DNA of 46,751 bases. Origin: an uncultured bacterium. Its GTDB lineage: Bacteria > Actinomycetota > Coriobacteriia > Coriobacteriales > Eggerthellaceae. Below are positions 1-7,626 of the stretch, piece by piece; position 1 is the stretch's first letter, and each line of letters begins with the position of its first letter. Below the pieces are notes generated by a model. It was not told the DNA's origin. It worked only from the letters and a program-made list of their open reading frames with translations, and searched no databases. Both the position numbers and the translations under genes were made by a program. The stretch covers positions 1-46,751 of the forward strand of contig CAJMPP010000018.1 of NCBI GenBank assembly GCA_905215325.1, written 5' to 3'.

Positions 1-2
1 TT

Positions 3-50
3 TCGCTTCGGGAAGTGGAAGACGCGCTCTTACGGGAGTTCGCGCGCTAG
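3..50 (+). CDS. 3' end of a truncated gene (unknown product)
   Basis: An open frame enters from the left edge and ends at TAG 48-50, giving the tail SLREVEDALLREFAR. It looks like an amphipathic helix and is followed after about 70 bp by a hairpin with a T-run, which fits a gene end. Fifteen residues are too few to name a family, and the frame could be chance. Confidence 0.3.
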   Translation, partial: SLREVEDALLREFAR

Positions 51-117
51 GCGCTCGCCGCGGCTGCGCGCCCTCCCGCCCGCGTGGGGGGTTCCTATAG
101 TTCTGTCAAGAGGGATT

Positions 118-139
118 CGCCCTTTCGATGGGCGTTTTT
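118..139 (+). terminator. Short rho-independent terminator candidate
   Basis: CGCCC pairs with GGGCG across a 7-nt loop and is followed by TTTTT. It would end the gene entering from the left edge. Confidence 0.45.
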
Positions 140-186
140 GGCAATGCTGACGCAGGCCCTGCCGGGCCTGCGATCTCCGCCGGCCG

Positions 187-495
187 TTAGGCTGCGTACG
201 GAACCTTGTCCCTCATGATCGCGTAAATCACCTCGAGCCGCTTCCTCGCCACGGCTTTCAGCGCCTTGCCGTGCGGCATGCCCCTGTCGCGGCAGCGCGC
301 GTAATACTCGCCCCATCGGTTGCGGCTGCGCGCAAGGCAGTTGCTAGAGAATACGAGCAGGTTCTTCAGCCTCTTGCTGCCCTGCCGCGACGCGGACACC
401 GACGGTATCGACGTGCCGGACCGCCTGTTGTTTATGTCAAGCAGGCAATGAACAAAGTGGCACGCGCAATTTGAGCAAGTTGGGGATGCTGACAA
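187..495 (-). pseudogene. IS110-family transposase, C-terminal fragment
   Basis: About the last 80 residues match the C-terminal part of IS110/IS116/IS902 DEDD-type transposases: a G-rich stretch and KRLKNLLVFS, then NRWGEYYARCRDRG, then HGKALKAVARKRLEVIYAI. In the family this segment lies in the transposase_20 region after the catalytic N-terminal RuvC-like domain. That N-terminal domain is absent here, and upstream sequence (higher coordinates) gives only about 20 unrelated residues. The fragment cannot be an active transposase. It sits beside an IS3 fragment and a decayed hipA, which marks this end of the window as a decayed insertion hot spot. Confidence 0.75.
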
Positions 496-531
496 AAATC
501 CGTACCGATTAGGTGCCGGAAAGGACGTCAG

Positions 532-684
532 ATGTATTCATATGAGGACAAGATGAGGGCGATTGGGCTCTACCTTAGATACGACCGGAGCGCGGCAGCG
601 GTCATAAACGAGCTCGGGGCAAAATGCGAAATCGTAGAGGTTGCTGCACAGCGTGTCGGGTATCTCCATATGGCGTCCTTTTGA
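532..684 (+). pseudogene. IS3-family transposase orfA, N-terminal fragment
   Basis: The frame starts ATG 532 and begins MYSYEDKMRAIGLYLRYDRS, then AAAVINELG. This matches the start of the helix-turn-helix OrfA of IS3/IS150-type elements, whose N-terminus commonly reads YSxEDRxRAVxLYxxYxxS. After about 29 residues the likeness ends and 21 unrelated residues lead to TGA. No OrfB (DDE) sequence follows, so only the first helices survive, fused to foreign sequence. Family assignment rests on a short match. Confidence 0.55.
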
Positions 685-886
685 TGGCTGATCGGTTGGT
701 TCGATTTTGCACGCAGAAGGCGGGTTGACGTCTAGGCTGATAATCGCTGTGGCGTATCGGTGCGACCCTGCCTTCCCGATACACAAGTCTGCTCCGCGCC
801 TCAAGCAATAAGTTGCCCCCCGTTCCGTAAGGTTGCGACTCGCTACCTGTCACCTTTTGGATTCGTTGGCGTCTTGCGTAAGCGTT

Positions 887-1738
887 CTAACTCAGATACG
901 CTCGCAGCACGGCGACGCGCGGGGCGGCGTTTGCGAGTACACGCTCCGTCATAGTCGCAACTGCTTCGTCCTCGGCATCGAAGGAAGGCGCCTCGAGACC
1001 GGCGATCACTTCCCTTACAACCTGATCGAAGGCGCTAAGGGGGATATCGCAGCTAAGCGCAATCGCCATGATATCGCGCGCGTCGATTTCGGCCAGCTCC
1101 CTGTGGCTTCCAATGTCGAGCGGCATTCGCGTGGAATACCCGCTCAACGGTATGCACGTTGCATCATACATGGGCGCCAACCTGCGGCCAGTCCATGCCT
1201 CGTTGTACAGCAGCGAGCTGTTTTTGAGGTGAGCATCGGCATTTTCCACCGCGTAATTGAAAACCAAACGCTTCGCGAACTCCAAACGATCTTCGACGGG
1301 CGCATCGGAAGCGTCGTCGATAAGGTCTGCAGCATATTCGATGTAGTCGGCAGCGACGCCGCTGGGCTGATACTTGTAAAACGGCTGAAGTCCGAGTGCT
1401 TGGCAAAAATCTTCCTGGTGAAGACGCATAACTGCTTCGTTGCTCGTGCCGCTCGCGCGCAACCGGCGTCTATCGTAGCGAGTCACGGCAATGGCGCCCG
1501 GAACGTCGGGCACAAGGCTGACTTAGGCAACGTCGATCCCCCACGCTTTCGCGCCCAAGACGCTGAAGGAGCAGCGGCCAGTTGTTCCGCGCGACCTGGT
1601 ACATTTGCGCCAGATTGCCAAGCGTCTCCCCTTCAGGAAGCAGGCCCTGCAGAAACGGCGCGATTTCCTCGGAAGCATACGCTTCTTTCTGAAGCGGCAG
1701 ACGTTCGGAAATCCCCAGGTCGTTGATGCTTCGAAAGC
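887..1738 (-). pseudogene. hipA: Decayed hipA (HipA-family kinase) with internal deletion
   Basis: Read on the minus strand, about 1510-1738 encodes the first HipA subdomain (LPLQKEAYASEEIAPFLQGL, LPEGETLGNLAQ, ending LGRESVG). The frame then breaks, and 887-1513 encodes the C-terminal kinase lobe: VTRYDRRR, MRLHQEDFCQALG, the catalytic-loop motif NADAHLKN and the metal-binding APMYDAT. Compared with the two intact HipA proteins at 6284 and 7860, roughly 120 residues between these halves are missing, including the P-loop-like segment, and the N-terminal ~30 residues are also lost. The kinase lobe alone could be translated from GTG/ATG near 1513 but would lack nucleotide-binding elements. No hipB partner is seen beside it. 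Intact paralogues 5 kb away suggest old duplication or separate acquisition. Confidence 0.75.
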
Positions 1739-1797
1739 ATCTTCCCTTTTGGGATGATTAGTCTGCTATCCGAAACCCTAATCCCAAAAGGGAAGAT
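1739..1797. promoter_or_regulatory. 17-bp perfect inverted repeat, orphan operator candidate
   Basis: ATCTTCCCTTTTGGGAT at 1739-1755 is repeated as its exact reverse complement at 1781-1797, 25 bp apart. It lies immediately upstream of the decayed hipA in its reading direction, where a HipB-type repressor would bind in an autoregulated hipBA operon. The identity of the two arms, beside a gene that is itself broken, suggests the site is recent or still under selection. Confidence 0.5.
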
Positions 1798-1956
1798 TCT
1801 GCAATTCACGTGCTCTCTTACCATGAGAAGCTAACTGCCATATAGGGCAAGTAACTCTTTCCGCTTGAAGACTTTCTTGCTTGCCTGGAGTTTATCGCTG
1901 GGGGTGCCTGTTTTTGAAGCGAAGAGCGTGTCGCTATTCAGCAAGCGTTTGTGCCC

Positions 1957-2129
1957 TGCGACTTCTGGACGGTTTTGCAGGAAACGGGCGCCGATTTCGC
2001 CATGGGTCTTGGGCTTCTGGACGGTTTTCGGCGGGTGCTGTTCGCTGTCGGTTTCGTTGACCTGGGGAAACGCTGGCGCCGTGCGGCGTTTCGGGTCGGT
2101 TCGGCTTGTGAAACCGCCCAGAAGTCGCA
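1957..2129. repeat. Dispersed ~173-bp element, copy A1
   Basis: Begins TGCGACTTCTGGACGGTTTT and ends with the near-reverse complement AAACCGCCCAGAAGTCGCA. A third, direct copy of the arm (CTTCTGGACGGTTTTC) lies near 2013, and GACCTGGGGAAACGCTG is conserved in the middle. Copies A2 (5341), A3 (9177) and A4 (21912) share the layout. No protein is encoded. See findings. Confidence 0.8.
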
Positions 2130-2248
2130 AACGGGGCTTGCGAGCGGCAAGGGCGGGGCAGCAAACGCTGCGAAGCGCGCCGGATTCGCGGGGCGCAAGG
2201 GGTGAGACGGGTGCCAAAGGGCGTGCCTTGCGCGGGAGGTCTCACGAG

Positions 2249-2305
2249 CGTGAACAGGGGACGGAGGTGTGCTCATTTCCGAACGCACCTCCGTCCCTTG
2301 TTCGT
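2249..2305. repeat. GAACAGGGGACGGAGG palindrome, copy B1
   Basis: The arm GAACAGGGGACGGAGGTG is repeated in inverse orientation (CACCTCCGTCCCTTGTTC) with a single mismatch, separated by a short loop. It forms a long hairpin in the gap upstream of the MFS gene. Related arms occur at 5607, 5713/5842, 7506, 9156, 21867 and 28987. Confidence 0.8.
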
Positions 2306-2366
2306 GTACGATTACAATCGTGCATCGCGGCGGCAAAGCGCGTCTGGTGCGCGGCAGCCCTCGCGT

Positions 2367-2377
2367 GGGGGGGGGGG
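2367..2377 (+). repeat. G11 homopolymer tract
   Basis: Eleven consecutive G residues lie about 150 bp upstream of the MFS start, in an otherwise non-coding region. Tracts of this length are prone to slipped-strand length change and can alter promoter spacing or transcript structure. The tract could also be a site of sequencing error. Confidence 0.6.
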
Positions 2378-2526
2378 AGGGCGGCCCTCTTCTTGCCGGC
2401 TCTTGCCGTTAAGCGGCGGCAAGGCGCTCCGGGAACGCCGAGTTGCGCGGTTGCGCGCAAAAAACGGCGCTGGACCTTGCCCCTTGCGGCGTGTGTCCGT
2501 TTGACTATTGAAGAAAAGTGCAGGTT

Positions 2527-3723
2527 ATGAGCGGGAACAAAGACAAAAGCAAGAAGCGCGGCCGGTCCAATAAGCTGCCCTTCGTTTTGATGGGCGGCCA
2601 TATCTGCGTCGATGCCGCACAGGGCGGCTTGGCTTCGGTGCTGCCGTTTCTGGTGATTCAATCCGGATTCTCGTACACCGAGATAACGGCGCTGGTTTTG
2701 GCGTCGAACATCGCATCGGCGGTCATCCAGCCCCTGTTCGGGCTCATGGGCGACAAGAAGGCGCGTCCGTGGCTCATGTCGGTCGGTGTGGCGCTTGCGG
2801 GCTTGGGCATCGCGCTGGTGGGCGTGCTGCAGTCGTATTGGCTGGTGGTTTTGGCGGCAATGGTCTCGGGGATCGGCAATGCCATGCTGCATCCGGAAGG
2901 GGCGCGCTTGGCATACCTGGCCGGCGGCGACGACAAAGCCATGAGCATGTCGATTTTCTCTGTCGGCGGCCAAATCGGCTTCTGTCTTGGGCCCATCATC
3001 AGCGTCGCCGCCGTTACGGCGTTCGGGCTTTCGGGCACGCTCGTGTATCTGGTCCTCTGCCTTCCGTACGCGCTGGTGCTCCTTGCGCTGAGCAAGCGTT
3101 TCCTTGCCTTCGGCGTCCGCGGAGGCGGCTCGTTGGCAGGCCGGGGCAAGCGTGACCGCTGGGGCGCGTTCGGCGTGGTGCTCGGCGCGCTTTCGGTCCG
3201 CTCCATCGTGTTCTATGGCGTGACCAGCTTCTTCCCGCTCTACTTGGTGGCCACGTTCAACGCGGCGGAAGATTCCGCTTCGCTGCTTATCACCGTGTTC
3301 TCGGTTTTCGGCGCGGTGGCGACGGCTTCGGCCGGCTTCGCGTCGCATCGCGTTCCCACGCCGCGCCTGATGATCGGCTGTTTCGTTCTCATGGTGGCGT
3401 CGCTTGCCTCGTTCCTGCTTTCGGGCAGCGTGTGGCTGTGTGTGGCGGCGGTTATGGTGCTGGCGATGTGCCTGAATCTTTTCAACCCGCCCGCCGTGGC
3501 GCTGGCGCAGGAGTATCTGCCCGAGCATCTGGGCACAGCGTCGGGGCTCACCTTTGGCGTGGCGGTAGCTGTCGGCGGCATCGCGTCGCCCATGCTCGGT
3601 GCGCTGGGCGACGGCGCGGGCCTTGCGTCAGCCATTTGGGTTCTTGCTGCGCTCGCCGCGGCCGGCCTTGCGCTCTCGATCGGCGTCGCCGCGATCGAGC
3701 GACGCGGCGCACAGAAAGGCTAG
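2527..3723 (+). CDS. MFS exporter, fosmidomycin-resistance (Fsr)-like
   Basis: A ~398-residue, 12-helix major facilitator protein. The first helix region reads LPFVLMGGHICVDAAQGGLA, resembling the Fsr/fosmidomycin-resistance subgroup (helix 1 with H-x-x-x-D-x-x-x-G), followed by LPFL, a loop with GLMGDKKARPW (motif-A-like) after helix 2, and GNAMLHPEGARLAYL, also typical of that subgroup. A basic cytoplasmic loop (KRFLAFGVRGGGSLAGRGKR) separates the two six-helix halves. I chose ATG 2527, about 8 nt after AGAAAAG; GTG 2518 in the same frame is an alternative. Substrate is not predictable: Fsr-like pumps export diverse drugs. The gene stands alone, with repeats and a G11 tract upstream and no clear terminator downstream. 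Confidence 0.85.
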   Translation: MSGNKDKSKKRGRSNKLPFVLMGGHICVDAAQGGLASVLPFLVIQSGFSYTEITALVLASNIASAVIQPLFGLMGDKKARPWLMSVGVALAGLGIALVGVLQSYWLVVLAAMVSGIGNAMLHPEGARLAYLAGGDDKAMSMSIFSVGGQIGFCLGPIISVAAVTAFGLSGTLVYLVLCLPYALVLLALSKRFLAFGVRGGGSLAGRGKRDRWGAFGVVLGALSVRSIVFYGVTSFFPLYLVATFNAAEDSASLLITVFSVFGAVATASAGFASHRVPTPRLMIGCFVLMVASLASFLLSGSVWLCVAAVMVLAMCLNLFNPPAVALAQEYLPEHLGTASGLTFGVAVAVGGIASPMLGALGDGAGLASAIWVLAALAAAGLALSIGVAAIERRGAQKG

Positions 3724-3956
3724 CAAGTGTGCAGTCAAATTAGCGTCGACACTTGTCGCTGCTGACCAATGGATGTAAAACCCTTTCTGCGCCTGCTCGG
3801 TCACGCGTAAATACCTTCGCCAATCTTGAAGCAGATTGCGGCGCGGCGCCGCTGGCGAAGTGCCGCTACATAGCCACACTATGGCGGTCTTGAAGCTCGG
3901 CGATGCCGTAAAATCGACATCGCAGACCCAACAGCCAATCCCGCGAAAGAAGATCT

Positions 3957-5294
3957 ATGAACGAATTCGACGACATCATCGGTTACGATGCTACCAAGGA
4001 AGAACTCGTCCGCATCGCCGACGCGCTCAAAAACGCTGAGCGCTATCGGAAGTTTGGCGTGACGTCCCCGCGCGGCTTGATCTTGTATGGTCGGCCGGGA
4101 ACGGGCAAAACGCTCATGGCGAACTGCCTCATCAAGGCAAGCGGGCGCCCCGCGTTCACCTGTCGTCGCACCGAATCAGACAACTCCTTCATCGACAAGA
4201 TGAAGGCCGTCTTCGAGGAAGCGGAGCAAAACGTGCCGTCCATCGTGCTCCTTGACGACATGGACAAATTCGCCAATAGCGACTTCCAGCATCGCGATGC
4301 CGCCGAGTTCGTGGCCGTGCAAAGCTGCATCGACAACATGCGCGGCACAGAAGTGTTCGTATTGGCCACCGCCAACGAGAATATCAAGAATCTGCCGGGT
4401 TCCCTGCTTCGACCTGGGCGTTTCGATCGGCAGATTTGCGTGGAAACCCCGAAGGGCGAGGATGCGGTCAGGATCATCGCCGGCTACTTGGCGAACAAGC
4501 CCTTTGCCGAAGACCTTGATCCGGAGCTGATCGCCTCGATGCTGGCGGGGCATTCGTGCGCAACGCTCGAAACCGTGGTGAACGAGGCCGGCATCATCGC
4601 CGCCTATTCGAAAAGCGATCGCATCACAACCGAGCACATGATCGAGGCGAGCATGCGCGCCGTGTTCCACGTGCCGGCGGAGTGCCTGTACGAGACGGAC
4701 GTCGTGGACCTATCCAGTAGGTCGACGAAGTCGATCGTCGTGTGGCACGAGGCCGGCCATGCTGTGATGCAGGAGCTGCTGGTGCCGGGCAGTGTGGCGC
4801 TCGTCTCGGCGAAAAGCAAGTCGGCGAAGCGCAACCACAGCGGCTTCACGGTGCGGAACTGGCGCGAAGCCGACGACCCGCTGCGCGCCGGCATTGATGA
4901 GGTGCTGGTGGGCCTGAGCGGCCGCGCAGCAGTCGACGTGGTTTTCGGCATCTCCGATACGGGTGCGGACGACGACATCAAGCGCGCGTTCCAGACGCTG
5001 TCAAGCCTGCTGGGGAAATCGTGCGCGGACGGGTTCTGGCTGCATAGCCCCACCTGCGGTTTCTTCGACGAAGAGGACGGTTACGACGACGCCGAGGGCA
5101 TAAAGCAGCGGCGCCAGATGGTTGCGTCGCATATGCTGGAGCATTACTACGGGAAAGCGAAGCGCACGCTTCTGCGTAATCGCGCCTTGCTGGAGAGGCT
5201 TGCGGCCGCACTCGCGGAAAAGAGCTATCTGACCTCGAAAGACATAGCGCAGCTGAAGCAGGGAGTGCCGCTCGAGGCGCCGGATTATCTGTAA
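3957..5294 (+). CDS. Soluble FtsH-like AAA+ ATPase with zinc-peptidase M41 domain
   Basis: 445 residues. It begins directly in the AAA module (DDIIGYDATKEELVRIADAL), so the two membrane helices and periplasmic domain of classical FtsH (about 640 residues) are absent. Walker A is GRPGTGKT (45-52). Walker B is IVLLDDMDK (about 97-104), with Asp where FtsH has the catalytic Glu. The second region of homology keeps both arginine fingers (RPGRFDRQ, about 152-159). The C-terminal half has the zinc motif HEAGH (264-268) and a later TGADDDI that can supply the third acidic ligand. These features predict an ATP-driven cytoplasmic metalloprotease, but the Walker B change may slow hydrolysis. Single-gene unit; a fragment of a second copy lies 350 bp downstream. 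Confidence 0.85.
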   Translation: MNEFDDIIGYDATKEELVRIADALKNAERYRKFGVTSPRGLILYGRPGTGKTLMANCLIKASGRPAFTCRRTESDNSFIDKMKAVFEEAEQNVPSIVLLDDMDKFANSDFQHRDAAEFVAVQSCIDNMRGTEVFVLATANENIKNLPGSLLRPGRFDRQICVETPKGEDAVRIIAGYLANKPFAEDLDPELIASMLAGHSCATLETVVNEAGIIAAYSKSDRITTEHMIEASMRAVFHVPAECLYETDVVDLSSRSTKSIVVWHEAGHAVMQELLVPGSVALVSAKSKSAKRNHSGFTVRNWREADDPLRAGIDEVLVGLSGRAAVDVVFGISDTGADDDIKRAFQTLSSLLGKSCADGFWLHSPTCGFFDEEDGYDDAEGIKQRRQMVASHMLEHYYGKAKRTLLRNRALLERLAAALAEKSYLTSKDIAQLKQGVPLEAPDYL

Positions 5295-5340
5295 CGCGCA
5301 GGTAATCGTGCCTGTCGCGACTTTGTCTGCGGGTACCCCC

Positions 5341-5511
5341 CGACTTCTGGGGGCTTTTGCAGGAAATGGGTGCTGATTTTGCCATGGGTTCCGGACTTCT
5401 GGGCGGTTTTCGGGGGGCACTGCGCGGTATCGACTCCGATGACCTGGGGAAACGCTGGAGCTGTGTAGCCTTTCAGGCTGAATCCACCTGCAAAACCGCC
5501 CAGAAGTTACG
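5341..5511. repeat. Dispersed ~173-bp element, copy A2
   Basis: Begins CGACTTCTGGGGGCTTTTGC and ends CCTGCAAAACCGCCCAGAAG. The internal direct arm (ACTTCTGGGCGGTTTTCG) is near 5394, and GACCTGGGGAAACGCTG is conserved. It lies 46 bp after the FtsH-like gene and could also end its transcript as a structured RNA. Confidence 0.8.
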
Positions 5512-5606
5512 AGCGGGTTCGGCGGAGTTCGCGCTGACTGCATTTTGGCTTGTGCGCTTCGTTGATTCGCGTACTAGCGCTTTTAGCTTCGTCATTCAAA
5601 GAACTT

Positions 5607-5632
5607 GTGAACAGGGGATGGGGGTGCGTTCG
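5607..5632. repeat. GAACAGGGGACGGAGG-family arm, copy B2
   Basis: GTGAACAGGGGATGGGGGTG followed by CGTTCG: a degenerate single arm of the B family, directly upstream of the FtsH-like gene fragment. Confidence 0.6.
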
Positions 5633-5647
5633 GGTGTTGGGCGCGAA

Positions 5648-5716
5648 TTCGGCGGCGTCATTGGTTACGATGTCACCAAGGACGAGCTTGTTCGCGTAGC
5701 CAACGCACTCAAGTGA
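5648..5716 (+). pseudogene. 5' fragment of a second FtsH-like gene
   Basis: In frame to TGA 5716 the sequence reads GGVIGYDVTKDELVRVANAL, then K. This matches residues 5-25 of the FtsH-like protein at 3957 (DDIIGYDATKEELVRIADAL) with mostly conservative changes. The likeness stops at the TGA, where the next B-family repeat (GTGAACAGGGGG) begins. A paralogue was probably present here and was replaced or truncated at the repeat. Confidence 0.65.
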
Positions 5717-5870
5717 ACAGGGGGTGTAGGCGTGTTCGCGATGGTGGGGGATGTTCGGGCGGGCTCCTGACCTTCCGGGCGGGTTTGAACAGAAGGCGGA
5801 GAGGCGTTAAGGCGCGAGGCCGTCTTTTGCCGAGCCTTTCCCCGAACATACCTTCGTTCCCTGTTCGCGA
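5713..5870. repeat. Inverted pair of B-family arms (B3/B4)
   Basis: GTGAACAGGGGGTGTAGGCG at 5713 faces CCTTCGTTCCCTGTTCGCG at about 5851-5869. The arms are degenerate and enclose about 110 bp with no gene. The left arm overlaps the stop codon of the truncated FtsH-like fragment. Confidence 0.55.
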
Positions 5871-5960
5871 GTGGAGGCATTAACGTCGCCACTGCGGACA
5901 AAAACGCTAGTATCAACGCTGTAGGCAACAACGCGATGAAACGCATGAGGGGGAATCGCC

Positions 5961-6287
5961 GTGTATCGCAGGTATACCGATGGGGTGCCGCATCCGCCGT
6001 TGGTGAGCGAATATGAGGGCGCCGATTCCGGCGGGGTCCCCGACCTGTTCGTGAGCATGCCGGCCACCTGCCGCGATGTGAGCGATGAGCTGCTGGATTT
6101 CATGTGGTACCGGGAAATGTCCATCCCCGAGGTCGCGGCGGCGGCCGGCATTTCGGAGAAAGCCGCCGAGGATCTGATTCTGAAAGGGAAGGGCGCGTCC
6201 GCCGACCTTTTCGCGCTGTGCGAGGCGCTGCGCGTCGAGCTGCTCTCGCTCCCTGGCGACGACGAGCTTGAGAGGGGCATGGAATGA
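5961..6287 (+). CDS. HipB-like antitoxin (divergent helix-turn-helix)
   Basis: 108 residues starting at GTG 5961 after GAGGGGG. Residues about 50-95 (LDFMWYREMSIPEVAAAAGISEKAAEDLIL) are consistent with a degenerate XRE-type helix-turn-helix: a short helix, then IPEVAAAAGIS as the turn region. The last codons overlap the next gene (ATG 6284 inside the GGAATGA end), the usual translational coupling of hipB to hipA. By position it should bind and neutralise HipA and repress the operon. It is longer than, and not obviously alike to, the HipB at 7627. The family assignment leans on context. Confidence 0.6.
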   Translation: MYRRYTDGVPHPPLVSEYEGADSGGVPDLFVSMPATCRDVSDELLDFMWYREMSIPEVAAAAGISEKAAEDLILKGKGASADLFALCEALRVELLSLPGDDELERGME

Positions 6288-7504
6288 GGGAAGCGTACGC
6301 GTGGTTGCAGAATCGCCTGGTCGGACGCTTCTTCGAGGACTCCGATGGTGCGACTCGGTTCGAATACGCCCCGGAAGCTTCCATGCCCATCAGCCTATCG
6401 TTGCCGCTTGATGGCTCCTGGCAGGCCGATGTCCCGGGCGCATTCTTGGACGGCCTGCTGCCGGATAACGATAGCGAACGCGAGGCGATGCGCTGCTGGC
6501 TCGGCGCGGCATCGGCCAACCCGCTCGACCTTCTTGTGGCAACGGACACGACGGGCGGGCTGTTCTTCACGTCGATTCCCGAGCTAGGGGAAATCGCATC
6601 CCAGGCTCGTGAGTTCGCGAGGGAAAAGGACATCGCAATCAAGGTTTACCGGCTCGGGCGCGGCTGGACGACGTGGCAGTCCGATGATCGCCGCAGTCGT
6701 TTCGCCCTTGCGGGTTCGCAGGGCAAATTCGCCTTGGAGCGGTTCGACGACCGCTGGACCTGGCCGAACGCCAAGCACCCTTCGACCCACATCGTGAAGC
6801 CGCCCCATGAGCGCTTTTGCGGCGCCCCGCTGGTGGAAGATGCGACCATGCACCTTGCGGCAGCGTGCGGGCTGGACGTTGCGAGGTCGTTCGTGCGGTC
6901 GTTCGGCGAAGATCGGGCTTACGTCGTCGAAAGGTTCGATCGCGAGGTCTGCGCCGACGGGCAGGTTTTGCGCATCCATGTTGAGGATTTCGCGCAAGCG
7001 TTGGGCGTTTCGCGGCATGCGAAGTATTCCGTGACCGCTGCCGACGCGTTTGCTCTGCTGAAAGGGCTGTCTAACGGCCGCTTGTTGGTTAGGGAGTGGG
7101 CAAAGCAGCTCGTTTTCAATACGCTGGTGGGGAATTGCGATGCGCACGGCAAGAACTACAGCCTGTTTTTGCGGCCGGACGGAAGCGTTGATTTGTGCCC
7201 TCTCTACGACGCCCTTTGCACGCGAGTGTGGCAAGAAACCAGCGATTTGCTGGTCATGCCGATCAACTCCAAGAACCGGGCAAGCGAACTGTCCCTGTCC
7301 GATTGGGCAGCGGAAGCGGCAGCGTTGGGGATTTGCGAAGACGACCTCGTTGGAGCGGTGGAAGCCATAGCCGCGCAAATCGCAACGCACGCGCCAGCCG
7401 TTCTGGCGAAATACCCAGATTGGATACAGGAAGCAATGACCACGGCGATCGCCGTCAACAACCAGCAGCTGTTCCAGGAGCTGGGACTACGGCTTGAGAG
7501 GTGA
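6284..7504 (+). CDS. hipA: HipA-family toxin kinase (first intact copy)
   Basis: 406 residues, close to the usual ~430. The N-subdomain has the couple-HipA pattern FLDGLLPDNDSEREAMRCWL (about 54-73). A P-loop-like FALAGSQGKFAL follows (140-151), then STHIVKPP. The catalytic loop is GNCDAHGKN with Asp286, and the metal-binding motif is LYDA with Asp309. Known HipA proteins are serine/threonine kinases that phosphorylate translation targets such as glutamyl-tRNA synthetase and induce growth arrest; the target of this one cannot be read from sequence. It overlaps the upstream antitoxin gene by four bases and is followed 20 bp later by the regulatory region of a second hipBA pair. All key residues are present, so it is likely active. 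Confidence 0.85.
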   Translation: MREAYAWLQNRLVGRFFEDSDGATRFEYAPEASMPISLSLPLDGSWQADVPGAFLDGLLPDNDSEREAMRCWLGAASANPLDLLVATDTTGGLFFTSIPELGEIASQAREFAREKDIAIKVYRLGRGWTTWQSDDRRSRFALAGSQGKFALERFDDRWTWPNAKHPSTHIVKPPHERFCGAPLVEDATMHLAAACGLDVARSFVRSFGEDRAYVVERFDREVCADGQVLRIHVEDFAQALGVSRHAKYSVTAADAFALLKGLSNGRLLVREWAKQLVFNTLVGNCDAHGKNYSLFLRPDGSVDLCPLYDALCTRVWQETSDLLVMPINSKNRASELSLSDWAAEAAALGICEDDLVGAVEAIAAQIATHAPAVLAKYPDWIQEAMTTAIAVNNQQLFQELGLRLER

Positions 7505-7505
7505 T

Positions 7506-7519
7506 CGTCCCCTGTTCAC
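7506..7519. repeat. B-family arm, copy B5 (inverse orientation)
   Basis: CGTCCCCTGTTCAC, directly after the hipA stop codon and 5 bp before the hipB operator. A single arm with no partner. Confidence 0.5.
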
Positions 7520-7524
7520 GTACA

Positions 7525-7617
7525 CCGTTCAAAATACTTAACATTCTTGATATTGAGACAATATTAAATATTTTGTATACTCGGGCTACTAAGGCAAATA
7601 CAAAGTATTTTGAACGG
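7525..7617. promoter_or_regulatory. 15-bp perfect inverted repeat flanking the hipB promoter
   Basis: CCGTTCAAAATACTT (7525-7539) recurs as its exact reverse complement at 7603-7617. The arms are 63 bp apart and enclose a consensus-like promoter. This is the expected layout for cooperative HipB repression with DNA looping or bending. Confidence 0.7.
7553..7581 (+). promoter_or_regulatory. Sigma-70-type promoter of the second hipBA operon
   Basis: TTGAGA (7553-7558), 17 bp, then TATACT (7576-7581), in an unusually AT-rich stretch. Transcription would start near 7588, about 40 bp before the hipB ATG. Confidence 0.65.
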
Positions 7618-7626
7618 CGGCATAGC

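Noticed and set aside
2242..3528. 428-codon antisense frame over the MFS gene
   Set aside because: Composition (Arg/His/Glu/Ala runs) is typical of a reversed hydrophobic gene; no start context or motif.
7501..7626. Upstream extension of the hipB frame
   Set aside because: It spans the promoter and both operator arms; the compact XRE domain starts after ATG 7627.
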